Positions 8,345 to 14,670 of a DNA stretch of 19,523 nt are shown here, one piece after another; positions within the stretch are counted from its first letter, which is position 1; every line of letters begins with the position of its first letter. A model generated the notes under the pieces. That model was not told the origin of the DNA. It did not search any database and saw only the letters and a list, made by a program, of their open reading frames with translations. The position numbers were made by a program, and so were the translations under genes. The DNA is taken from contig JBDNFP010000100.1 in the NCBI GenBank assembly GCA_041689775.1, positions 1 to 19,523 on the forward strand. Reading direction: 5' to 3'. This DNA comes from JBDNFP01 sp041689775 (lineage in GTDB: Bacteria > Bacteroidota > Bacteroidia > Cytophagales > Spirosomataceae).

Positions 8345-8517
8345 GGCAGGAGGATACTCAAATTTAATCGTTTTTCGGATTTCTTGCCCGATTATTAAAC
8401 GTAATGATGGTACTACAATCTGGTAGTAATATACTAAAATGTCAATTTTGAAAAGAACGAATAAACTTTGTGGCTTATTTAATTTTTCATCAGAAAAATA
8501 GCTACCGGACTTTGTAT

Positions 8518-8558
8518 AAAAGCGCATGACTGACTAAAATAGCCAGTCATGCGCTTTT
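8518..8558 (-). terminator. Hairpin terminator downstream of gyrB
   Basis: A perfect 15-bp stem (8518-8532 pairs with 8544-8558, arm AAAAGCGCATGACTG) with an 11-base loop begins 22 bases past the gyrB stop codon. On the minus strand the 3' arm ends in four T. Because it separates gyrB from ppk1, ppk1 probably has its own promoter within 8345-8517. Confidence 0.75.
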
Positions 8559-8580
8559 ATTTTCTTTTATGTTTTATTCG

Positions 8581-10536
8581 TTATACGTCAACACGGGCGT
8601 ATTTGGCATTCTTTTCAATGAAATCACGTCGAGGCGCCACTTCATCGCCCATCAGCATAGAGAATAAATGGTCTGCTTCAGCCGCTGACTCAATACCTAC
8701 TTGCTTTAAGCTGCGGTTTTCGGGATTCATGGTCGTCTGCCAAAGTTGTTCAGCATTCACCTCTCCAAGACCCTTATAGCGCTGTATTCCTACGGATTCT
8801 TCACGGCCATTAGCCAGCTCTCGCACGGCAACTTCTCGCTGTGCTTCGGTCCAACAATAGCGTTCTTCCTTCCCTTTCTTTATTTGATATAAAGGTGGCT
8901 GAGCAATATATATATAGCCTTTCTCAATGAGAACCTTCATATACCGGAAGAAAAACGTAAGAATTAAGGTACGGATGTGGCTACCGTCAATATCAGCATC
9001 CGTCATAATGATGATCTTATGGTACCGGAGTTTAGTTATGTTTAGCGCACGCTCATCACCCTCCATCCCGATTTGGACACCCATGGCGGTAAACATATTC
9101 TTGATTTCCTCATTCTCATAAATGCGGTATTCCTGGGCTTTTTCTACGTTGAGAATTTTACCTCTCAGAGGAAGAATAGCCTGAAAAGCACGATTACGAC
9201 CTTGCTTGGCGGTACCACCCGCCGAGTCTCCCTCTACGAGATATAGTTCACAAACTTCTGGATCAGTTTCAGAACAGTCGGCTAGCTTTCCAGGGAGTCC
9301 GGTACCAGTTAAGATATTTTTCCGCTGAACCATTTCACGGGCTTTACGGGCCGCGATACGTGCTTTTGCAGCGACAATTACTTTATCGACAATCATCCGA
9401 GCTTCCTTAGGGTGCTCGTTAAGATAGTTATCCAGCATTTCAGAAACGACCTGACTCACCGCACCGGCTACGTCGGAGTTTCCAAGCTTAGTTTTGGTTT
9501 GCCCTTCAAATTGAGGCTCCTGAACTTTTACGGATATTACCGCCGTAAGACCTTCCCGGAAGTCATCACCACTAACTTCTAATTTCTCCTTAGCAAGAAT
9601 ACCTGACTTATCAGCATAGCTTTTCAGGGTTCGGGTGAGCGCTGCTCTGAAACCTGATACGTGGGTACCCCCTTCTATGGTATTAATGTTGTTTACGTAA
9701 GAAATCACGTTTTCACCATAGGAGGTGTTGTACATCATTGCCACCTCCACAGGCACTGATCCTTTATCACTATCCATATGGATAGGCGCAGGAATCAGCG
9801 GTTGACGGGTGTTGTCCAGGTATCTTACGAACTCAACCAAGCCCCCATCTGATAAAAACTCTTCATATTTGGGTTGGCTGTTTTCATCCAACTCACGATT
9901 GTCTGTCAAAGTAATCTTCAACCCTTTATTTAAAAAGGAAAGTTCGCGTAGGCGGGTTGCTACCGTTTCGTATTTGAATTCCGTAACGGTAAATATGCTA
10001 TCATCCGGTTTGAAATGAATGTAAGTACCAGTAATAGGGGATTCACCAATTTCGCGAACGGGATAAAGCGGAAAACCCTTCTGGTACTCCTGCTCAAATA
10101 TTTTACCTTCCCGGTGTACCTCCGCCCTTAAGTCTACGGAGAGTGCATTTACACAGGATACGCCTACCCCATGCAAGCCTCCAGAAACTTTATAGGTGTC
10201 CTTATCAAATTTACCACCGGCGTGAAGCACGGTCATAACTACTTCTAAGGCTGATCTTTTTTCTTTGGTATGTATTCCCGTGGGGATACCACGACCATTA
10301 TCCCGGACGGTAATAGAGTTATCTTCTTCAATAAATACATGAATTGTATCACAATATCCGGCCATGGATTCGTCGATTGAGTTATCAACTACTTCCCAAA
10401 TAAGGTGATGAAGACCTTTAAAACCGGTGTCACCGATATACATTGCCGGACGTTTCCGTACGGCTTCAAGCCCTTCAAGGACTTGGATGTTTTCGGCGGA
10501 ATAGGTACTTACTTTCAGCGCTGCTTGGTTTGCCAT
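8581..10536 (-). CDS. gyrB: DNA gyrase subunit B
   Basis: A 651-residue ATPase and TOPRIM subunit of DNA gyrase, which introduces negative supercoils. The GHKL ATPase domain has Glu48 and Asn52 in IWEVVDNSIDES, DNGRGIPTG at 79-87 and GGLHGVGVSCVNALS at 119-133. The transducer QTKTKLGN loop contains Lys348 and Lys350. The TOPRIM domain has LVEGDSAGG (Glu435) and the metal-binding TDADIDGSHIRTL (Asp513, 515, 517). The C-terminal IQRYKGLGEVN and QLWQTTMNPE motifs favour GyrB over ParE. The length is that of GyrB lacking the large insertion found in E. coli. The start ATG is followed by the standard N-terminus, with YSAENIQVLEGLEAVRKRPAMYIG placed as usual. Upstream is a 552-base spacer with a transposable-element remnant; downstream is a hairpin terminator and ppk1. 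Confidence 0.96.
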   Translation of the reverse strand: MANQAALKVSTYSAENIQVLEGLEAVRKRPAMYIGDTGFKGLHHLIWEVVDNSIDESMAGYCDTIHVFIEEDNSITVRDNGRGIPTGIHTKEKRSALEVVMTVLHAGGKFDKDTYKVSGGLHGVGVSCVNALSVDLRAEVHREGKIFEQEYQKGFPLYPVREIGESPITGTYIHFKPDDSIFTVTEFKYETVATRLRELSFLNKGLKITLTDNRELDENSQPKYEEFLSDGGLVEFVRYLDNTRQPLIPAPIHMDSDKGSVPVEVAMMYNTSYGENVISYVNNINTIEGGTHVSGFRAALTRTLKSYADKSGILAKEKLEVSGDDFREGLTAVISVKVQEPQFEGQTKTKLGNSDVAGAVSQVVSEMLDNYLNEHPKEARMIVDKVIVAAKARIAARKAREMVQRKNILTGTGLPGKLADCSETDPEVCELYLVEGDSAGGTAKQGRNRAFQAILPLRGKILNVEKAQEYRIYENEEIKNMFTAMGVQIGMEGDERALNITKLRYHKIIIMTDADIDGSHIRTLILTFFFRYMKVLIEKGYIYIAQPPLYQIKKGKEERYCWTEAQREVAVRELANGREESVGIQRYKGLGEVNAEQLWQTTMNPENRSLKQVGIESAAEADHLFSMLMGDEVAPRRDFIEKNAKYARVDV

Positions 10537-10904
10537 AAAGTTTCTTTTACACTACAATAAAAAGTGCCCAGATGAGTGGGTTTATAAACATGTAAAGATA
10601 CGATTTTTTAGGCAAATTGCCTACCTCTCTTTTGCTATTTGAGGGGTTTTTGCAGGCAAATTATCACTGCCGATCAAGAATAAGGCAAATAATGGCTAAT
10701 TTGCTATGTTTAGGCTCTTTAAGTCATCTATTATGGATAAGCCACTAACCCTTGAAGATAGCTAATTGGAAATTTTATCGCATTTGTTCAAAAACACTTC
10801 TGCCAAATGGCTGTCCATTTTCAGATTGCATACCCACGCCTATTGGTCGGTTTCTGACCAGTATATGATTTATTTTCAATTTCTTCACGTGACGGCATTT
10901 TGAT
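10537..10904. other. Non-coding spacer upstream of gyrB
   Basis: This stretch holds no convincing gene or RNA. It contains three direct copies of AGGCAAAT (10610-10617, 10654-10661, 10683-10690), a short TGGTC/GACCA hairpin near 10845, and a 25-codon minus-strand open frame (10821-10898) described separately. A TATCTTTA sequence on the minus strand near 10598-10605 is one mismatch from a Bacteroidota -7 element and could serve gyrB, but no -33 element is at the right distance. The right end is the left copy of a 9-bp target duplication. Confidence 0.5.
10821..10898 (-). CDS. Possible small open frame of 25 codons, doubtful
   Basis: On the minus strand an ATG (complement of 10896-10898) opens a frame beginning MPSREEIENKSYTG and ending in TGA after 25 codons. 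An overlapping frame continues with GVGMQSENGQPFGRSV and ends at TAA (10775-10777). The two frames together look more like protein than random spacer, so this could be the remnant of a small frameshifted gene. The start codon lies in the left copy of the MITE target duplication. There is no recognisable family and no promoter or ribosome-binding signal, so chance is quite possible. Confidence 0.15.
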   Translation of the reverse strand: MPSREEIENKSYTGQKPTNRRGYAI

Positions 10905-11075
10905 TAGGGCGATTGCATGAAAGTGCTAGTTAGCTGTCTGTAACCTGGATTCTTTGAAATAAAGCATTGTTTTTTACCTTAAATCAGCTTTTTGGTCTTG
11001 ATTCCAATGTCGAATAAAAGTAAAGTGCCATGCTTTATAAGAAATATTTTTCATGCAATCGCCCTACATTTTGAT
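10896..11075. repeat. Nine-bp target site duplication flanking the MITE-like element
   Basis: CATTTTGAT occurs at 10896-10904, directly before the left inverted repeat, and again at 11067-11075, directly after the right one, in the same orientation. This is the footprint of a transposition event with a 9-bp staggered cut. Both copies are identical, suggesting a fairly recent insertion. Confidence 0.85.
10905..11066. mobile_element. 162-bp MITE-like element with 18-bp terminal inverted repeats
   Basis: The left end TAGGGCGATTGCATGAAA (10905-10922) is the exact reverse complement of the right end (11049-11066). The element is flanked by an identical 9-bp direct repeat. It is too small to encode a transposase, and no meaningful open frame lies inside, so it would depend on an enzyme supplied elsewhere. 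A second inverted pair, ATAAAGCAT (10959-10967) and ATGCTTTAT (11030-11038), lies within it. The 9-bp duplication is compatible with several IS families, such as IS1 or parts of IS4 and IS5. It does not fit IS630, which duplicates TA, so the transposase fragment at the left edge of the window is not the likely helper. The element lies between the 144-residue gene and gyrB. Confidence 0.85.
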
Positions 11076-11088
11076 TATATATACTAGT

Positions 11089-11523
11089 TTAATCCTCGGG
11101 AAAGGGTACAAATACAAAACCCGCAAAATCATCTTTCAGCACAAACAAACAGCAGTATTCATCGGCCTGCTTGTAGTTTTCAATAAAGAGCTCCACAGAT
11201 TCCTCTCCAATCAAATTACGGTCCACAAACTCTTGTAAATAAGAAGCCCGGTAGTTCCATTTATTATCTAATTCTTCCCTTGCAATAAGCAATATGCCAA
11301 TTTCAGCATCATTAACGGATACCACAAAAACCGGGTGATCAGAAAACCCTCGCTTTCGGATTTGGTAAGATGCTTCTTTTAGTTGGTCAGAAACTTTCAC
11401 AAAGTCCTGAGATATCAACCCAAGTAGTTTCTGATCAACATCGGGGGAATTAGCGTCGTCCATCAGGACGTTTTCATTACTATGGTTTATCATTTCTATA
11501 TAATTTGTAACAAAGGAGCGCAT
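11089..11523 (-). CDS. Conserved-looking hypothetical protein, third gene of the tsaE-ald cluster
   Basis: A 144-residue soluble, acidic protein with no signal peptide or membrane segment. I do not recognise the family. The first 30 residues are polar and probably flexible. A helical region follows (VDQKLLGLISQDFVKVSDQL, about 29-48), then alternating hydrophobic segments such as HPVFVVSV and AEIGILLIAREELDNKW, suggesting an alpha/beta fold. The C-terminal third contains EYCCLFVLKDDFAGFVFVPF, a likely beta hairpin. The start at 11523 lies 23 bases after the alanine dehydrogenase stop codon on the same strand, so co-transcription is likely. An alternative internal ATG gives MINHSNENVL, dropping ten residues. 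Context suggests expression with ald, but no role can be assigned from sequence. Confidence 0.7.
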   Translation of the reverse strand: MRSFVTNYIEMINHSNENVLMDDANSPDVDQKLLGLISQDFVKVSDQLKEASYQIRKRGFSDHPVFVVSVNDAEIGILLIAREELDNKWNYRASYLQEFVDRNLIGEESVELFIENYKQADEYCCLFVLKDDFAGFVFVPFPED

Positions 11524-11546
11524 GAACGCCCGCTTGGTTGATTTAT

Positions 11547-12773
11547 CTACATTCGTGCCGCCAAAAGAAGCGTTAAGTCTTTGAAACGCATTCTGTATTT
11601 TCTGGCAATATAAAGATTGGTGAGGGTGCCTTTATGACAATACACTCCCTCCATAAACCAACGATTGGCATAAATCATTTCTTCAATCCCGCCGATGGTA
11701 CCTGTTTGGAGCAAAAAGGGCAGGAAAATATTACTCAACGCAGTACTGGCAGTATGCGCAACTCGCGACGGAATATTAGGCACGCAATAGTGAATTACTC
11801 CATTGTGGCGGAATATCGGTTCTTTCAGGTTGGTCATCCGGGAAGTTTCGAAACACCCTCCCTGATCAATACTAACATCGACAATGACCGAATTGGGTTT
11901 CATTCGACTAACCATTTCCTCCGTTACGACGCATGGACTAATTCCGTCATCGGCCCGCATGGCACCAATAACTACGTCGGCACGGGCAATGGCCTCCGTC
12001 AGCGTATCAGAATCAATGATCGAGGTATATAAGTTTTGGCCCACGGCATATTTAAGCCGTTGTAGCCGATAAATATGCTTATCAAATACTTTTATATCGG
12101 CGCCTACTCCCATGGCGGCACGGGTAGCGTACTCTGCTACTGTACCAGCTCCCAGAATCACCACTTTGGTTGGCGGAACCCCGGTGATGCCACCGAGTAT
12201 AATCCCTCGCCCACCGTTTGAATTATTCAGGTACTCTGCGGCAATAAGCATCACGGTACTACCAGCAATTTCGCTCATCGCCCTTACCACCGGCATCCCT
12301 CCTACCTGATCTTCGATAAGCTCAAACCCAATAGCAGTAATTTTTTTTTGGTTGAGCCGTTCAAAGTAGTTCTTTTCGAGTGAGGGTAGGTTTAAGGCAG
12401 AGATAAGGGTTGAACCCGATTTAATCAGTTCAAACTCTTCCTCCACAAGGGGCTCAATTTTCAGGATTAAATCGGCCTGGAATACCTCTTTAGCGCTATG
12501 TACGATTTTAGCGCCCGCTTCACTATATTCTAAATCCGGATAGTTAGCACCTACGCCAGCGCCTTTTTCCACCCATACTTCATGGCCGTTTCTGACCAAT
12601 ATAGCCACTGCTTCGGGGGTTAGAGCAATTCTGTTTTCTTGCAAGGAAACCTCACAAGGAAGGCCTATCAATAGCGAATTGCCGTTTTTGATCACCTTTA
12701 CCAGTGATTCCTGCGGATACAGGGCGGTTTGTTTGGCTAGTTGTTCAAAACCTTTTATCTGCGATTTTGCCAT
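11547..12773 (-). CDS. ald: Alanine dehydrogenase (AlaDH/PNT family, Bacteroidota-type)
   Basis: A 408-residue NAD-dependent enzyme expected to interconvert L-alanine and pyruvate plus ammonia. The N-terminal substrate domain has GLPCEVSLQENRIALTPEAV (Arg48) and DLILKIEP, whose Lys105 corresponds to the catalytic lysine of the family. PVVRAMSEIAGSTVMLIAAEYL leads into the NAD-binding domain, with the VVILGAGTVAEYA glycine motif at 204-216 and Asp231 after the second strand to hold the ribose. The C-terminal part has VIVDVSIDQGGCFETS and HYCVPNIPSRVAHTAS, both family signatures. Where classical AlaDH enzymes have a TYLHLA motif with an active-site histidine, this one reads LISALNLP. The gene lies 40 bases after tsaE and 23 bases before the 144-residue gene. 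It ends in TAG. Confidence 0.85.
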   Translation of the reverse strand: MAKSQIKGFEQLAKQTALYPQESLVKVIKNGNSLLIGLPCEVSLQENRIALTPEAVAILVRNGHEVWVEKGAGVGANYPDLEYSEAGAKIVHSAKEVFQADLILKIEPLVEEEFELIKSGSTLISALNLPSLEKNYFERLNQKKITAIGFELIEDQVGGMPVVRAMSEIAGSTVMLIAAEYLNNSNGGRGIILGGITGVPPTKVVILGAGTVAEYATRAAMGVGADIKVFDKHIYRLQRLKYAVGQNLYTSIIDSDTLTEAIARADVVIGAMRADDGISPCVVTEEMVSRMKPNSVIVDVSIDQGGCFETSRMTNLKEPIFRHNGVIHYCVPNIPSRVAHTASTALSNIFLPFLLQTGTIGGIEEMIYANRWFMEGVYCHKGTLTNLYIARKYRMRFKDLTLLLAARM

Positions 12774-12813
12774 GTACGTAATTTTCGTTTTTTTTAAGTA
12801 CTATCCCGTTTAC

Positions 12814-13275
12814 TCAGGAATCGGCACCTGCCTTAGTAAGATTTACAATTTCGGCATGAAGTACCCTTTCACCACCTTCTTTTTGTTGGATATCAATGTT
12901 GAAATAATGCTCTGGCCACAATGACTCAATCTTTTCCGGCCATTCGATAAAACAATAATCACCAGAATACAGGTATTCTTCAACTCCAATATCGTATGCC
13001 TCGTTTTCATTCTTTATCCGATAAAAATCAAAATGATACACGACCTTCTGATGGGTTGTTTCGTATTCATTTACGATGGCGAAGGTGGGGCTTTGCACAG
13101 TACTAGTGACCTGTAATTGATCACACAGTTTTTTGATCAATGTCGTTTTCCCAACGCCCATGGACCCGTTGAAAAGCCATACCGGTGTCGATCTACCTAG
13201 TTTCAATAACTGTTTAGCAACCGAATCTAGTTCGGATAATTGGCTAAAACGAAAGGAAATTTTTATCGGATTCAT
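12814..13275 (-). CDS. tsaE: tRNA threonylcarbamoyladenosine biosynthesis ATPase TsaE
   Basis: A 153-residue P-loop ATPase that works with TsaB, TsaC/Sua5 and TsaD to make the universal t6A modification at position 37 of ANN-decoding tRNAs. The Walker A motif GSMGVGKTT is at 37-45. The family signature HFDFYRI at 81-87 has the HxDxYR pattern, and the CFIEWPEKI segment near 108-116 is the characteristic Walker B-like EW motif. Length is normal. It is the first gene of a minus-strand cluster followed 40 bases later by ald. A TATTTTTG sequence ends only four bases before the start codon, so the transcript may be almost leaderless if that -7 element is used. It is divergent from the Gfo/Idh/MocA gene. 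Confidence 0.93.
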   Translation of the reverse strand: MNPIKISFRFSQLSELDSVAKQLLKLGRSTPVWLFNGSMGVGKTTLIKKLCDQLQVTSTVQSPTFAIVNEYETTHQKVVYHFDFYRIKNENEAYDIGVEEYLYSGDYCFIEWPEKIESLWPEHYFNIDIQQKEGGERVLHAEIVNLTKAGADS

Positions 13276-13279
13276 CCTG

Positions 13280-13287
13280 CAAAAATA
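13280..13287 (-). promoter_or_regulatory. Candidate -7 promoter element very close to the tsaE start
   Basis: The minus strand reads TATTTTTG, matching the Bacteroidota -7 consensus TAnnTTTG, with its last base five positions before the A of the tsaE ATG. Use of this element would place transcription start at or near the start codon. No TTTG -33 element is visible, so this is a weak call. Confidence 0.25.
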
Positions 13288-13552
13288 GGCATTTTTAGCG
13301 TTAAATATTAGTAACTACCTATTAGTGTACTTCACTCTGTAAGTACCTGCCAAAGTATTGCTTTTACTTTATGATGTCATGATAACACTTTTCCTGTCTA
13401 TTCACTTGACTACGGGTCTCAATAGTTTATCTTCGTCCTCTTTGAAACGGACAGTGCCATTTAAAAATCAGGTATTAAGTCTCGGCTGCTTTTTGCTTTG
13501 TGTTGCACAGTCTACATTGAGTCTGATTCCTTCAATCTTTAACTTTTTTATC

Positions 13553-14590
13553 ATGTCAGAACGAATTCTTAATGTTGGTCTTATTGGTTTCGGTCTTTCG
13601 GGCCGGTATTTTCATGCACCATTTCTATCCGTCAATCCTCGGTTTAAGTTAAAAACTGTGGTTGAGCGGTCAAAAAATGAAGCGCAGGAATTCGACCCAG
13701 CAATAGAAAATGCCCGTTCGGTGGAAGAACTCTTAGCCGATCCTACCATTGATTTAGTCTTCATTTGTACCCCAAATGATACTCATTTCTCCTACGCGAT
13801 GGATGCCCTCGAAAACGGTAAGCACATCGTCATTGAAAAGCCTTTTGCAAATACTGAAGGTGAAGCCCGCCAGCTTTTTGAGGTAGCGGAAAGAAACGGA
13901 CTAGTAGCTATGGCCTACCAAAACCGTCGTTGGGACTCTGACTTCCTGACCATCCAAAAACTAATCACGGCAGGCCAACTAGGGGAGATCGTGGAATATG
14001 AAAGCCGCTACGATCGGTTTAGGCCCATTGTGTTAGCGGATACCTGGAAAGAAAAACAAGCCGACGGCAGTGGTAACGTATATAACTTAGGCCCTCACTT
14101 ATTGGACCAGACCTTTATGCTGTTTGGTACCCCAACCAGTGTAACCGCCTCAATTCGTACGATTCGAGAAAACAGTACTGTGGATGATTATTTTGATATT
14201 CGCCTTGGCTATCCAACTACATCGGTTATAATTAAGTCTAGTCTGATGGTCTATGAAAATAGCCTGCGGTACATCCTGCACGGTACCAAAGGTTCTTTTT
14301 TCAAACGTGGACTTGATGTTCAGGAAGAGACTCTACGCCAGAATGTACTGCCTGATACCGAAAATTGGGGCACCGAACCAGACGACCGTTGGGGAACGCT
14401 CCACAGCGACGAGTTTACTGGTGTAGTTGAAAGTCAAGCCGGGCATTATATGGCTTTTTACGACTCGGTATACGACTCCATAGTATATAGAAAGGAACCC
14501 GTTGTAAAACCCGAAGAAGTTATAAGAACTGCCCGGGTAATTGATCTTGCTTTTAAAAGTAGCCGACAACAGACTACCATGATTTATTGA
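13553..14590 (+). CDS. Gfo/Idh/MocA-family NAD(P)-dependent oxidoreductase
   Basis: A 345-residue cytosolic oxidoreductase of the glucose-fructose oxidoreductase / inositol dehydrogenase family. The Rossmann domain opens at once with LNVGLIGFGLSGRYFHAPF (glycine motif GFGLSG at 12-17). ICTPNDTHF at 71-79 and the signature VIEKPFA (Glu95, Lys96, Pro97) follow. The C-terminal domain has NLGPHLLDQ, with His182 at the usual catalytic position. The domain order and length resemble YdgJ-type members, but the sugar or polyol substrate is unknown. The frame is open 65 codons further upstream to 13358, yet that extension is hydrophobic, unlike the family, and would move the glycine motif away from the N-terminus, so the ATG at 13553 is preferred. 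It is convergent with the phosphosugar mutase gene across a strong hairpin. Confidence 0.9.
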   Translation: MSERILNVGLIGFGLSGRYFHAPFLSVNPRFKLKTVVERSKNEAQEFDPAIENARSVEELLADPTIDLVFICTPNDTHFSYAMDALENGKHIVIEKPFANTEGEARQLFEVAERNGLVAMAYQNRRWDSDFLTIQKLITAGQLGEIVEYESRYDRFRPIVLADTWKEKQADGSGNVYNLGPHLLDQTFMLFGTPTSVTASIRTIRENSTVDDYFDIRLGYPTTSVIIKSSLMVYENSLRYILHGTKGSFFKRGLDVQEETLRQNVLPDTENWGTEPDDRWGTLHSDEFTGVVESQAGHYMAFYDSVYDSIVYRKEPVVKPEEVIRTARVIDLAFKSSRQQTTMIY

Positions 14591-14602
14591 ATAGTATATC
14601 CT

Positions 14603-14648
14603 AAGAAGATCTCCCCTACTTCCATTTGGAAGTAGGGGAGATCTTCTT
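14603..14648. terminator. Perfect 21-bp hairpin between convergent genes
   Basis: The arms at 14603-14623 and 14628-14648 are exact reverse complements and enclose a four-base loop (ATTT). It starts 12 bases after the oxidoreductase stop codon and ends 22 bases before the mutase stop codon, so it can serve both genes. The outer stem is AAGAAG/CTTCTT, so only short T runs follow on either strand. Confidence 0.85.
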
Positions 14649-14670
14649 AATTATGTTATTTATCAGCACC

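Noticed and set aside
10905..11066. CRISPR repeat or riboswitch as the explanation of the inverted repeats
   Set aside because: There is only one pair of repeats, inverted rather than direct, with a flanking 9-bp duplication, which is the pattern of transposition.
11634..12072. 132-residue plus-strand frame opposite alanine dehydrogenase
   Set aside because: It is a complement shadow of a conserved coding sequence with no recognisable motif or start signal.
13358..13552. N-terminal extension or membrane anchor on the Gfo/Idh/MocA oxidoreductase
   Set aside because: The upstream open frame is hydrophobic and unlike the family, while the ATG at 13553 places the Rossmann glycine motif at the expected position.
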